DNA of 64,000 bases from Psychromonas algarum (GTDB taxonomy: Bacteria; Pseudomonadota; Gammaproteobacteria; Enterobacterales; Psychromonadaceae): NCBI RefSeq assembly GCF_004376845.1, contig NZ_SNUW01000004.1, positions 248,001 through 312,000 of the forward strand, read 5' to 3'. Of this stretch, positions 48,639 to 58,663 are shown one piece after another. The notes beneath the pieces are model-generated. The model was not told the origin of the DNA. It saw only the letters and a program-made list of their open reading frames with translations, and ran no database searches. The translations under genes were made by a program, and so were the position numbers. Position 1 is the stretch's first letter; each line of letters starts with the position of its first letter.

Positions 48639-50066
48639 TTACTTTAGAATTTTTTTAATTGGGACGAAAAATAATGCTATTGATATTAGGCCAAATGAAA
48701 AGTTAACCAACAAATCTACAAATGCAGAGTAATGATAGTTTGATAAAAAAGCAACATTCACTATGTAATATAAAGCAATTGGGAGTGCCATGAGAGCTAA
48801 AACTTTTAAAAGACACAAGTAGAAATCTGTAGCGCGACTTCTAAAGCAGTATTGGAATAATATATGGTAAGAACAGAAAAAATTAATACTAAACGCGATA
48901 ACTAAATAAAAAGCCACATACTCCATTTTTCCAAGTATTATGCCGGTGATAATTGCAGTTACGTTTACAATAGCAGCAAGAGCACCCGCTATAAATAATA
49001 AACGAGGCTGATTCATTACCTGAAAGAATGACCCACTTGTTGATAATACTGCCTGTATAGGAATCATCAAAGTAAATATTTTTATTAATGGCTCGATAGC
49101 CAACCACTGCTCTCCCAATAAAAATAAAATAAGATTATAACTGTTTACAAACATAAAAAAACTGATGGGCAATGATAAAGCAAGTAATCGAGACGTTAAT
49201 AAATTGTGCTCTCTTATTACTTTATTTTTATCATTACGTACTTTAGTTAATATTGGCTGAATAGCAGGCGCCATTGCAAATGTTGTGACCATTAATGGAT
49301 AACGCATTAGTTGGTATGACTTTTGATAAAGTCCGACAGATGCCATTCCAAAGTATTTAGCAATAAGGATGTTATCCAAGTTCCTTGAAAAATAATTAAT
49401 GAAATTAAAAGCAAATTGGTACAAGGAAAAACTAAGTATCGATTTAATATGGTATAGCTCACAGCCCAAATAGGGCCTACCTAGTTCGGTCTTCAAAGAC
49501 AAAAACCAGGTTAACAAAAATTTTATAGTGCTCTGTGTGGCAGGCCTTGTCGCTAAAGCTAATAACCCAAATCCCATAGAGTAAAGAACATAAACGACAG
49601 TTAATGACAAACACTCGACGAAAATATCAATAGCAGCAAGATGTATAAATTTTGTATCTTTGTTCATGGAGGTCATCGGCACAATATTTAAAGTACTAAA
49701 AAATATCGCCAGGCATACAAAAAAAGCAATATTTTGATATTCATATCCACTATAAAAGCTGTTTAATAAGTAAGAAAAAAAGAAAAATATAATAGCAAGT
49801 ATAGAGCCGATTATGGCAGTTACAGTAAAGATACCATCTCGCTTATTACTGCTACATTCCTCTTCGTTTATAATTGCAGGTCCTATACCAAAATCAGCAA
49901 TCATCTGGAAGAAAATTACAAACACTTGAATGGAAGCCATTATCCCAAACTCTTCAGGGGTAAATAATCGGGCATAAATAGCTAATGAAGCGAACTGAAC
50001 TATGTACGTTGACAAGCGACCTGAGACGCTCTTCAAGATTGCAGAATACAATGGTGATTTAATCAT
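48639..50066 (-). CDS. Wzx-like polysaccharide flippase (PST family)
   Basis: The 475-residue protein has about twelve hydrophobic segments. It begins with the oligosaccharide-flippase pattern VSGRLSTYIVQFASLAIYARLFTPEEFG, followed by SLYQFAFNFINYFSRNLDNILIAK in the middle. It is expected to move undecaprenyl-linked repeat units across the inner membrane. Genes for its partners (wzy-like polymerase and wza-wzb-wzc) occur in the same locus, supporting a Wzx/Wzy pathway. Confidence 0.88.
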   Translation of the reverse strand: MIKSPLYSAILKSVSGRLSTYIVQFASLAIYARLFTPEEFGIMASIQVFVIFFQMIADFGIGPAIINEEECSSNKRDGIFTVTAIIGSILAIIFFFFSYLLNSFYSGYEYQNIAFFVCLAIFFSTLNIVPMTSMNKDTKFIHLAAIDIFVECLSLTVVYVLYSMGFGLLALATRPATQSTIKFLLTWFLSLKTELGRPYLGCELYHIKSILSFSLYQFAFNFINYFSRNLDNILIAKYFGMASVGLYQKSYQLMRYPLMVTTFAMAPAIQPILTKVRNDKNKVIREHNLLTSRLLALSLPISFFMFVNSYNLILFLLGEQWLAIEPLIKIFTLMIPIQAVLSTSGSFFQVMNQPRLLFIAGALAAIVNVTAIITGIILGKMEYVAFYLVIAFSINFFCSYHILFQYCFRSRATDFYLCLLKVLALMALPIALYYIVNVAFLSNYHYSAFVDLLVNFSFGLISIALFFVPIKKILK

Positions 50067-50223
50067 TTAAACAAAAACCTACTTTAAAATTATAGTACTG
50101 AACTCACAAATATAAATCCACAACAATACCCCATCATTGATATAATTTCAGTATTATGGTCAATGTAATACACAAAGAAATTTTCAGATAATGTTATTGA
50201 TTTTTGGAGCTATATGTAAGTCA

Positions 50224-51096
50224 TTAAACTGCGATCTTTTTAGAGCGAAATCTTTTAACAATTCTTATCAACCTCAAACGTAATGAGAAATAGTCTTTAT
50301 TTCCAGCCTTTAAGTTTTGATTGAATATTCTTACTGATTCTAGCGTTGATTGATTATGCTGAAAAGCAAAAATGGCATCAACACCTTCGGATTTTTGTAG
50401 TTTGTTAAACGTATCCGGATCACTTTCTTTAATTGGATTATATACGATCTGATAATTTTCATATCTCAACCATTTGTTAACTAACTGTTTTTTATTAACC
50501 TTATGCTTTAAGAAAAACTCAGGGTTTCTAGCGTAGTAAGAAAAGTTTTTCTCAAACGCTTTAAAATTTTTGTACCCCCATATTTTTTTAAATGTTTTAT
50601 TTTTAGCCAGCATGATATGATCGGAAACCCAAGTATCATTTATTATATAATTTTTTGCCACATAGACTTTGTTACTATTGAAGTCAATTCCATCAAAAAA
50701 ATCATCTCCAAATAGAGCAACGTCCGTTCTTAATCGTAAAATATGCGTGTATGTATCGTAATTGACATCAGTTGATAAGACATTGATTAGCTTGTTAATT
50801 GCACAGAACATTCCAAACATTGAACTCACGTGAGAATGAGTGTCCGTCCAAGCACCATATTTTTTGACAATTTCCTCCATATCAATTGCTTCTTCAATAA
50901 TTAGCGCTTTAATTTTTGTCGGGTTATCTATTAAATCCATAACTTTCGACGCACCATCTCTGGCTTTTGAGGTTTTATCTTCTGCCCATATATGTACAAA
51001 AAAGTCGAAATCATACTTAGTGTTTAAAGATTCAATTTTATTTATGACCTTATCGGCATAACGGATAGGCCCAGACAAAAAAACAGCGATTTTCAT
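50224..51096 (-). CDS. Uncharacterised capsule-locus protein, possibly a glycosyltransferase
   Basis: The 290-residue soluble protein begins MKIAVFLSGPIRYADKVINK. It has YDFDFFVHIWAEDK and ILRLRTDVALFGDDFFDGID, with the acidic TDVAL segment placed like a metal-binding DxD region of GT-A enzymes. I do not recognise a named family. Position between the nucleotidyltransferase gene and wzx suggests a transferase for the compound made by the neighbouring three-gene group. Confidence 0.6.
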   Translation of the reverse strand: MKIAVFLSGPIRYADKVINKIESLNTKYDFDFFVHIWAEDKTSKARDGASKVMDLIDNPTKIKALIIEEAIDMEEIVKKYGAWTDTHSHVSSMFGMFCAINKLINVLSTDVNYDTYTHILRLRTDVALFGDDFFDGIDFNSNKVYVAKNYIINDTWVSDHIMLAKNKTFKKIWGYKNFKAFEKNFSYYARNPEFFLKHKVNKKQLVNKWLRYENYQIVYNPIKESDPDTFNKLQKSEGVDAIFAFQHNQSTLESVRIFNQNLKAGNKDYFSLRLRLIRIVKRFRSKKIAV

Positions 51097-51255
51097 TTTA
51101 ATCCTTCATTATAATTTAGTTTATAAAGGTAATACATGAACAAACATTGGAATATAGAAAGATTTAACTTCCTATAAAAACTTGATCTTACTTATTACAA
51201 ATTTACGCGAGATAAGTTTTTAGCTAAATAAATTTTCTACGCAATAATACATCGC

Positions 51256-51972
51256 TCATAAGTATTCACTGTATTCATCTGGTGTACCACAAAAAATAAC
51301 GTCAGCCTTAGGTATCTCTTGATAATGAATATGTTTATCATTTTTTATTAGATAGTTATAAAGAGGCGCAACATAAAGTTCGCCTTTCTCCCATTGTTGC
51401 CTTGGAAGGGATAGGTAATAATCGTAAGCAGAAAAATAGTCTTGAATATTTGCAAAATGGTACAAGCCTGTGCAGCACAAGTCAGAAATAGGGTTTTTCT
51501 CAGTTGTTAAGTTTATTTGGGTAGATTCTTCTGCTATTGGCCTAACAAATGACCAATTATCTCCTTCTCCTCTAAACACCTCTAAATAGCCATCGCCTAA
51601 ATCCTCCAATGGAGGAAACGAAAAACCAGGTCGAAAAGTATCAATATTAAAAATAGTTACCGCATCATCGCTGTTGCGATAATTGGCTAAACCAAGAGTA
51701 ACAGTTTCTGCCTGCCCCCTTGTTTCTTTATCCAACACAACAATATCATAATTTTTAATATCCAGGTCAATGACTCGGTTTCTCACAAAATCTGGCGCAT
51801 TAAATACATCCCTAACAATAAATACAAACTTGACAGAGTCAAAATAATTATTGAAGCTTTTTACTGAATGGTCAAATAAAGTTTCACCATGAGCTTCAAG
51901 CATGTACTTAGGTTGGCCATAACCAGCCTTAAAAAAACGGGAGCTCAATCCAGCCATTGGGATTACTATCAT
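51256..51972 (-). CDS. Sugar/alcohol-phosphate nucleotidyltransferase-like protein
   Basis: The 238-residue protein starts MIVIPMAGLSSRFFKAGY followed by PKYMLEAHGETL, a variant of the NTP-transferase signature. TVTLGLANYRNSDDAVTIFNIDTFRPG provides the expected acidic site. It overlaps the next gene by 4 bp. It probably activates a phosphorylated capsule building block with a nucleotide; the substrate is unknown. Confidence 0.75.
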   Translation of the reverse strand: MIVIPMAGLSSRFFKAGYGQPKYMLEAHGETLFDHSVKSFNNYFDSVKFVFIVRDVFNAPDFVRNRVIDLDIKNYDIVVLDKETRGQAETVTLGLANYRNSDDAVTIFNIDTFRPGFSFPPLEDLGDGYLEVFRGEGDNWSFVRPIAEESTQINLTTEKNPISDLCCTGLYHFANIQDYFSAYDYYLSLPRQQWEKGELYVAPLYNYLIKNDKHIHYQEIPKADVIFCGTPDEYSEYL

Positions 51973-53555
51973 TGTTCTAACCTCTTTATTATTCCGTATA
52001 GTCGGAAAGCATTTGCAAACAATGCTTGCTGGCGTAATAAATCATCTGAATGAAGTGGAAGCATTGATAAAAACAATTGAATTTGCATTGCGTATAAGTT
52101 TAGTGCGGTCAATCCAAATTTTGACTCGATTATTTCGATAAACGATTGCTGTGTGTCTTTATGCTGTTTGATACCGTCGAGGGAAAAAGTTATTTTATTA
52201 TTTTCAATTTTAACATCGTAGTAACCCGCAATTATCCAGTCATAAAGCCCTAAAACAGAATGACTTAATTTAGCTAAATCGTAACGAGTGTCACCATATA
52301 TAGTTAACTGTTCATCTGTAGTCAAACCTCTTGGGTCAATAGTTTTCACTCTATTAGCCCTAAAATCATAAAGTATATTACTAAAACAAAAGTCACCATG
52401 TAATAAACTGACTGGAATATTCGTGACAGGCAGATGTTTTTTACTACTAGCCATTAATTCAATAAGTGTAGTTGGTTCATTTTCATTAAATATCCAGTAT
52501 TGGTCAAATCTTATACCTTGTGATTGACAATATTCAGATAATCTTTGCTCTGTTTTCACCCTAAATAATTCATCTAAAGAATTATACTCAACATTTTGTG
52601 GTGCATTATAATCTCTACATTGGACAATGAAATCAGTGCAGTTATTTAAAATTTTTGTCCATATCATCGTCGGCAACAGGGCAAAAACAAATAATTCATT
52701 TAAAGCTGTGCAGTGTAGATATTCCAATCGATAAGAGAATCTCTTTTCATTATTCGTTACTCCTAAGAATTGTGGTGTGTAAATTCGCATCTTCGGAGGT
52801 AATTCAGTAAACCAATTAGCTTCAGCTCTGATTTTTTGGTTTTTATAACTGGATTTTTCGATCCAATCTTTAGTTATGATTAATTCATTAAAAGATCTTT
52901 GTGTAGTGAAAGCCACTTTCGAATGGTAATAAGTATTTACATGGCCAAAGTCAAGCCAATCATTAACTTTAACAGGTGTTAAACCGATAGCATTATGGTA
53001 ACTATTTAACCCACCTATGAACTCCCAATGATTCTGAGTTATTGCTTTTATTAGTTGTCTTGGCTGGCTAAATTTAAAGTATCCATTAACCACATCATTA
53101 GAACACAAATTTATTTTTTGTTCTCTATTGCTCAACCAATTCAGATCACTATTTGTTATTACTGCCCAATTATAACTATTATTCACTTCAGAAATACCAA
53201 TGATATCATCACCATTAGGTAGTGTTTGAATTAAAGTGTCGCCAAATAACACGTGTAATGGGGAGTCAAGACTCTGATCGGAAATATTGAGTGCAGCAAC
53301 TAGTGATGCCCCTAATATCAAATCGTCAGCGGTTGGAATAATTGTTACTGAATGAGCATTGAGCCATTTCTTATCCCGAGTTGATATCTGATATGACTCT
53401 GGTACTGATATAAAGACATTAACGCCTTCTGGTGCTGATTTAACTTGGTGTTGGAATAATCTACGGTTTCCTAAAGGAAGAAAACTTGGTGGTATTTTAC
53501 CAAATTCAGATTCTAGTTCTTGCCCTATATATGCGCCGGACATGATTAAAAACAT
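51969..53555 (-). CDS. Nucleotidyltransferase-like / aminoglycoside-phosphotransferase-like fusion protein
   Basis: The 528-residue protein appears to have two parts. Residues ~1-220 follow a nucleotidyltransferase-like plan, but the glycine-rich start is degenerate (MSGAYIGQE... PPSFLPLGNRRLFQHQV). Residues ~300-528 carry a kinase-like site, VSLLHGDFCFSNILYD (catalytic loop) and TIDPRGL (metal site), as in choline/aminoglycoside kinases. It overlaps the HAD phosphatase gene by 10 bp and the nucleotidyltransferase gene by 4 bp. The three would phosphorylate, process and activate one small compound; this is inference. Confidence 0.68.
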   Translation of the reverse strand: MFLIMSGAYIGQELESEFGKIPPSFLPLGNRRLFQHQVKSAPEGVNVFISVPESYQISTRDKKWLNAHSVTIIPTADDLILGASLVAALNISDQSLDSPLHVLFGDTLIQTLPNGDDIIGISEVNNSYNWAVITNSDLNWLSNREQKINLCSNDVVNGYFKFSQPRQLIKAITQNHWEFIGGLNSYHNAIGLTPVKVNDWLDFGHVNTYYHSKVAFTTQRSFNELIITKDWIEKSSYKNQKIRAEANWFTELPPKMRIYTPQFLGVTNNEKRFSYRLEYLHCTALNELFVFALLPTMIWTKILNNCTDFIVQCRDYNAPQNVEYNSLDELFRVKTEQRLSEYCQSQGIRFDQYWIFNENEPTTLIELMASSKKHLPVTNIPVSLLHGDFCFSNILYDFRANRVKTIDPRGLTTDEQLTIYGDTRYDLAKLSHSVLGLYDWIIAGYYDVKIENNKITFSLDGIKQHKDTQQSFIEIIESKFGLTALNLYAMQIQLFLSMLPLHSDDLLRQQALFANAFRLYGIIKRLEQ

Positions 53556-53926
53556 CCTTTTTCCTTTTCTAACAGTAAATTTATTTCATCTAGTGATAAC
53601 GCAGAGAATTCTGATGGCCTTATTGAACGATCATCGATATAAAAACCTTCATGACCACACCACGGTTTACCTACAATAATTTCATCATAGGGCACTTCAT
53701 GTCTATCTAACCATTCAGTGATAATGGGTAATGTATGTATATTAATTTTACCTACATTACCTTCGTAAGTTCTCATGTTTCGAGCTGTTGCTATCGTAAT
53801 CATAAATCCACGAGCTTTATAATCAATAAGTGTTCTGATTACATCTTCTCTCGGCAATACATTTTTATAATCAGATGTATTTGCTTTAGTTATTGTTCCA
53901 TCTAAATCGACGACTAATTTCTTCAT
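53546..53926 (-). CDS. HAD-superfamily phosphatase of the capsule locus
   Basis: The 126-residue protein starts MKKLVVDLDGTITKANTSDY with the nucleophile DLDGT. It continues to TIATARNMRT (motif II), IVGKPW (Lys) and YIDDRSIRP (motif III acidic pair). No cap domain is present. Small HAD proteins of this kind occur in capsule loci beside nucleotidyltransferases. It is the first of three overlapping genes with coupled translation. Confidence 0.82.
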   Translation of the reverse strand: MKKLVVDLDGTITKANTSDYKNVLPREDVIRTLIDYKARGFMITIATARNMRTYEGNVGKINIHTLPIITEWLDRHEVPYDEIIVGKPWCGHEGFYIDDRSIRPSEFSALSLDEINLLLEKEKGCF

Positions 53927-54161
53927 GAAGTAATATCTCCAAATAATAACAAAGTATTTTACTCTCTAAATTCGTAAGAAGTGTTAATTTTTAGAAGAGC
54001 TAAACCTGAATATTTAATATATTATGACCTCAGCCTTATAAATACCACTGAGACACATTCCATCCATTTTGAGACAGTTTAAAAATCGCAAACCGTTACA
54101 AACACTGGGCTTTACTACTTTTTCCAAAAAGGCCCGAATAGGTCCCGAAAAAAAGCGACTT

Positions 54162-56348
54162 CTATTCGGCTTTGTCACTCTTATAACTGTAGTTGTAATA
54201 GCCATAACCATAACTACTGCTTGCTTTCTTCTCAACGGCATTGAGGATAAAGCCTTTAATTTCTATTCCGGCCATGTCAAAACGATGTAATGCCACTTCA
54301 ACTTCTTTAACCGTCGTTTGGTCAAATCGACCAACCATTAGACTTGTACCGGCTAATGCGCCAACAATACTTGGGTCAGTTACCGCTAATACTGGAGGTG
54401 TATCGATAAGTATTAAATCATATTCTTTCGATGCCCAATCAATAAACTCAGCAAAACGACCATGCATTAATAACTCTGAAGGATTGGGAGGTGTTTTACC
54501 TCGAGTCACCACATCTAAGTTTTCAATTTTAGAGTCTTTTGTTACTTCAGCAAAAGCTAACTGCCCTGACAATATATCAGATAGGCCCTTTTCTGCTTCT
54601 AATCCAAAACGTTTGTTTAAATGCCCTTTACGCATATCGGCATCAATTAATAATACTTTTTGCCCTGTTTTAGCAATCACGGCAGCAAAGTTAATCGAAA
54701 CAAATGATTTACCTATGCCGGGCGCGGGACCTGAGATCATCACAACATTGTTTTTAGCTTCCATCATTGCAAAGTGTAAACTAGTACGTAAGCCTCTTAA
54801 TGCTTCTACTGACAGATCAGCAGGATTTGCCTCCGCTAAAATATTCGCAATAGAGTTAGGGTGTTTCTTACGTTTAAATTTTGCATCTAATTTCTCTTGC
54901 CAATCAGATTTAGGAATACTTGCGTAAACAGGTAACCCTAGTGCTTCAATCTCTGTTGGGTTTTCAACACCTCGGTGGAATGCCGCTTTTAATAATACAA
55001 ATGCAACCGATAACATGCCCCCTAACAATGTTGCTAACACAACTATTAATGGCTTTTTAGGTTTAACTGCATTGGTGTAACTTTGTGCTTTATCTAAAAT
55101 GCGTACGTTACCAACTGTGCCAGCTTTTAAAATACTTAGCTCTTGTACTTTGTTGAGTAATTGAATATAAATTTGTTGATTCACTTCCACATCACGTGTC
55201 ATACGTAATACGGCACGCTGTGTTTTTGGTAGTTTAGTGATTTGTGCATTTAAGCGTTTTTTCTCACCTAATAACACTTTACGCTTATCTAATAATGATT
55301 TGTAAGCTGGGTGATCTTTAGTAAAACGTTGGCTTATTTCACTTTCTTTAAAGGTTAATTCATTTAATTGAGATTCTAATTCAACCATTGTTTCTAACGT
55401 TGACTTAGCTTCTAAGCCTAAATCAACAGATTCATTTTTTTGACGATAAGCATTTAACGTATCTTCTGCTGTGGTTAATTCACTTTTAATACTTGGTAAG
55501 TGTTTATTTAAAAAAGCGAGGCTTTGCTCTGCTTCTGCTGAGTCACGTTTTACGTTTTGTAGAAAGTAATATTGGCTAATATCATTTAGTATTTTTTCAA
55601 TTTGAGCTTTATTTTCACCACTAAAAGATAACGATAAAATACCTGTTTGTTTACCTCGTTCACTTACAGAGAGGTTTTCTTGTAACCACTGAATAGCATC
55701 CAGTTTTGAACGTTTACTGATGTTAAATTTGCTACCATTAGGTGCATCTAAATGCTGTACAAATAAACTATAACCATTTTTATCCAACGCTTCACCAACA
55801 AGGCCAGATACTATTTTATTATCATCTTCATCAATAATTGAAAATGAGCCAAGTTGATTATCATCGACTTGTAAAATAAAGCTTTGATCCACATTAGACT
55901 CTGGTGCTTGAAAACGAGTAATGACAATAGAAGCGGATTCGTTTTGTAAACGAGCAAGCCCTTTCCCTATGACAGGCCAGTAAATTGGGGTTGCTTGAAT
56001 CGTTAAATTTAGTTGGTCAACTGTTTGACCCAAAATCATACGTGACTTTATAATTTCAACTTCTGTTGTAGCGGAAGATTCAGCTGAAAACATGTCGCCC
56101 ATATCACCCACTAAAGCAGACATACCTGTATTTTTTGTTTCAACTTGTAATAGAGCATCCGCTTTATAGATAGGGGTTGCTAATAAAGCATAAGCAATAC
56201 CGATAACTGCAAAAATAGTCGTGACGCAAACAATTAACCATTTACTGTCTAGCAGCAAACCTAGTAATTTTCCTAGATCAATTACATCAGCATTTTTTTG
56301 TTGTTCTTGATGTGGTCTGTTTGAATTTTGATTTGTTGCATTAATCAT
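54162..56348 (-). CDS. wzc: Tyrosine-protein kinase / chain-length regulator Wzc
   Basis: Wzc is the inner-membrane copolymerase and BY-kinase that drives capsule polymerisation and export with Wza. The 728-residue protein has an N-terminal Wzz domain with membrane helices near residues 35-55 and 430-450, and a coiled-coil periplasmic part between. The cytoplasmic kinase follows with Walker A PAPGIGKSF (about 543), Walker A' LLIDADMRKG and Walker B LILIDTPPV (about 648). The C terminus carries a cluster of six tyrosines (SYGYGYYNYSY), the expected autophosphorylation tail. Confidence 0.95.
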   Translation of the reverse strand: MINATNQNSNRPHQEQQKNADVIDLGKLLGLLLDSKWLIVCVTTIFAVIGIAYALLATPIYKADALLQVETKNTGMSALVGDMGDMFSAESSATTEVEIIKSRMILGQTVDQLNLTIQATPIYWPVIGKGLARLQNESASIVITRFQAPESNVDQSFILQVDDNQLGSFSIIDEDDNKIVSGLVGEALDKNGYSLFVQHLDAPNGSKFNISKRSKLDAIQWLQENLSVSERGKQTGILSLSFSGENKAQIEKILNDISQYYFLQNVKRDSAEAEQSLAFLNKHLPSIKSELTTAEDTLNAYRQKNESVDLGLEAKSTLETMVELESQLNELTFKESEISQRFTKDHPAYKSLLDKRKVLLGEKKRLNAQITKLPKTQRAVLRMTRDVEVNQQIYIQLLNKVQELSILKAGTVGNVRILDKAQSYTNAVKPKKPLIVVLATLLGGMLSVAFVLLKAAFHRGVENPTEIEALGLPVYASIPKSDWQEKLDAKFKRKKHPNSIANILAEANPADLSVEALRGLRTSLHFAMMEAKNNVVMISGPAPGIGKSFVSINFAAVIAKTGQKVLLIDADMRKGHLNKRFGLEAEKGLSDILSGQLAFAEVTKDSKIENLDVVTRGKTPPNPSELLMHGRFAEFIDWASKEYDLILIDTPPVLAVTDPSIVGALAGTSLMVGRFDQTTVKEVEVALHRFDMAGIEIKGFILNAVEKKASSSYGYGYYNYSYKSDKAE

Positions 56349-56441
56349 AATATGTCTTTTAAGTTATTAGTCAGTAAGGATTAGTCGCTAAGGCTTAAAA
56401 CCTATACTGTATAAGTAAATTTTAATGTAAGGCGTTATGGC

Positions 56442-56873
56442 TTAAGCTAATTTTGTAGCCCAAGCCTTACAACCTTTTTCTATCAATTTGTAAGCATGAT
56501 CAAATGCTTCTTTGCTTTGGCGATAAGGGTCTGGAATATCGTTTTTATCAGTCCATTGACTTAATAACATGGTTTTTCCACGCGCTTCAGGGGCAATTTT
56601 TGTTACCGCTTCAATGTGCCCTTGCTCCATCACTAACACCAAATCATAATCACGACACAATTGGCTGCTAAACTGCTGAGCTTTATGCCCTTCTAACAAC
56701 ACACCATGTTCTAATGCCACTTCAGTTGCAATATTGTCCGCAGGTTTCCCAATTAATGCTCCTACGCCAGCAGAAGCGATTGTTTTATTAGGTAATAACT
56801 TTTTAAAAAGATATTCCCCCGTCGGCGAACGACAAATATTGCCTACACAAACCACTAAAATTTTATCAAACAT
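56442..56873 (-). CDS. wzb: Low-molecular-weight protein-tyrosine phosphatase Wzb
   Basis: Wzb dephosphorylates the tyrosine tail of Wzc and so resets the export cycle. The 143-residue protein has the CX5R loop VCVGNICRSPTGEYL at residues 8-22 and the general-acid motif DIPDPYRQ near 112-119. It lies between wza and wzc, as in enterobacterial group 1 capsule loci. Confidence 0.95.
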   Translation of the reverse strand: MFDKILVVCVGNICRSPTGEYLFKKLLPNKTIASAGVGALIGKPADNIATEVALEHGVLLEGHKAQQFSSQLCRDYDLVLVMEQGHIEAVTKIAPEARGKTMLLSQWTDKNDIPDPYRQSKEAFDHAYKLIEKGCKAWATKLA

Positions 56874-56915
56874 CTTAATTTACCTGTTGTTAACTCTTTT
56901 CGTGCTTATTAAATA

Positions 56916-58157
56916 CTACCAAGTATGTACGCGCACAGCGCCTTCAGAAAGACTATTAAACGCAGTAATTGTTGGTAATAATTGACGAATAACACGATTA
57001 TAACGTTCGATTGGTGCAGCGGTTACATATACCACATCATAAGGCTCTAATTTAAAATCAGTGCCGATCACTAAGCCAGATGCATCTTTAATATTTAACT
57101 GATAGATATTAGCGACTATTTTCTCAGGTCGTTCATTCTCTTCTGGCGGTTGATCAGGGTTGGCACTTCTATCTCTTACCATTTTTAAGAATTCTTCATT
57201 TTTCTGATCTCTTTCCGCACTTCTAACTACAAATATACCTGTTGCATCAGCAGATAATTCATTAATGCCTCCAACACTACTTAATGCCTCAGTTAATGAC
57301 ATACCTGCACGGTCAATTTTTAGCATTTCTGGTTGTTTAACATCGCCTAGCACGAATACTTTTTGTGAGTCATTACGTGGCACATGGATGATATCACCCG
57401 GTTGAATTAAACGATTTTGTGTTAAATCACCAATCTGCATTAATTGATATAACGAAATAGTTTCTGTATTACCATTTCGCGTTAATGTTACATTTCGCCA
57501 ATCAGCATCTGCTGTTAAACCACCAGCGTGGTTAACTGCATCAAGTAAGGTTAATGGGACGTTGGTAATTGGCTGTTGACCCGCTTGTTTAACTTCGCCT
57601 GTTACGTAGGCTTTTTGAGAGCGAAATGCAGCGATATTCACATCAACTTGAGGGCTCTCAATATATTTTTCTAATCGCTTTGAAATATCCGAACGAATTT
57701 TTACAACTGTTTGGTCTGCAACACGCACAAAACCTATATAAGGATAAAATATTTTCCCGTCTGCGTGCACCCAAGTACCTGATTCTGCGGCACTACGGTA
57801 TGAACCAGCGGGAATGGTTAATTCAGGATGATCCCAAATAGTGATATTAAGAATATCACCAGGACCAACAAAATATTCATAACCTAATAAAGCTTTGTCT
57901 AAGTTTGGATTAATGCGGGCTGTGCCAGATGCATTATTATTCTGTACTAAATAAGCGGCAACAAAAGAGTGCGTAAGGGGGTAAACATTTACCTGCTCTA
58001 CCGGTGTTTGTTGTTTTTCTTGATCACTCATGTCATCAACATTTCTTTCAGCAATAACATTTTTATCACTATCAGAAAGGTGAGACCCGGGAATCGTACA
58101 CCCTGTTAACAATATAATGAACGAAAATACTAAAACAACTTTTGATTTATAAAGCAT
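56916..58157 (-). CDS. wza: Outer-membrane polysaccharide export lipoprotein Wza
   Basis: Wza forms the octameric outer-membrane channel for capsule export. The 413-residue protein has a lipoprotein signal ending LLTGC at residue 20. A Poly_export domain starts near GYEYFVGPGDILNITIWDHPEL (about 93), followed by SLBB repeats with VYVTGEVKQAGQQP and VFVLGDVKQPEM. It is the first gene of the locus; no transcriptional elongation (ops/JUMPstart) motif was found upstream. Confidence 0.95.
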   Translation of the reverse strand: MLYKSKVVLVFSFIILLTGCTIPGSHLSDSDKNVIAERNVDDMSDQEKQQTPVEQVNVYPLTHSFVAAYLVQNNNASGTARINPNLDKALLGYEYFVGPGDILNITIWDHPELTIPAGSYRSAAESGTWVHADGKIFYPYIGFVRVADQTVVKIRSDISKRLEKYIESPQVDVNIAAFRSQKAYVTGEVKQAGQQPITNVPLTLLDAVNHAGGLTADADWRNVTLTRNGNTETISLYQLMQIGDLTQNRLIQPGDIIHVPRNDSQKVFVLGDVKQPEMLKIDRAGMSLTEALSSVGGINELSADATGIFVVRSAERDQKNEEFLKMVRDRSANPDQPPEENERPEKIVANIYQLNIKDASGLVIGTDFKLEPYDVVYVTAAPIERYNRVIRQLLPTITAFNSLSEGAVRVHTW

Positions 58158-58663
58158 GTAATTCTTATCTTAATTATTTTTAATTGCTAACCCTAGGTAA
58201 AATTATCTTTTATCAGGTTAAGCGATAGGTAATTAGAAGAAATTTGAAAATAAATTCAATATTTCAATTATTTAACTTGCCTCAGCTTTGCTATTTATTT
58301 TGCAAAATATAAGTATTTAATTTATTAACGACAGATTATATTTTTTAAAATCAAATGCAAGAAACACCATAAAAAAACAAAAATCGCTCTCTGAATTTAT
58401 ATATTAAAAACAGAAAAATGGAAACTTTGATGGTATTTGAGTTTTAACTCTGTCGATTATATCTTTTTGTTATTAATAAATCTCGCATGAAGACTTAATA
58501 ATTATAAAATTTTACTGATTAAACTCCATACTCTTCTTATATACATTCTATTTATGAAGTCACTCGAATCTTAATATAAAGTGTGCAATTGATAATTTTC
58601 ATTTGTATAATTTATGACTGTTGTTCTTTCTTCTTTTCACTTCCCATAAAAGCTAATATTTCT
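58158..58663. other. Divergent intergenic region between wza and the methyltransferase gene
   Basis: About 500 bp of very AT-rich sequence between two divergent genes must hold the promoter of the capsule operon and that of the methyltransferase. Several TATAAT-like hexamers exist, but none with a convincing -35. No GGCGGTAG ops element is visible on either strand. Confidence 0.45.

Noticed and set aside
54241-54927. A 228-residue plus-strand frame opposite wzc
   Set aside because: Antisense shadow of the Wzc kinase domain, without supporting features.
58158-58663. Expected JUMPstart/ops (GGCGGTAG) element before wza
   Set aside because: No match on either strand in the intergenic region, so RfaH-type control is not supported here.
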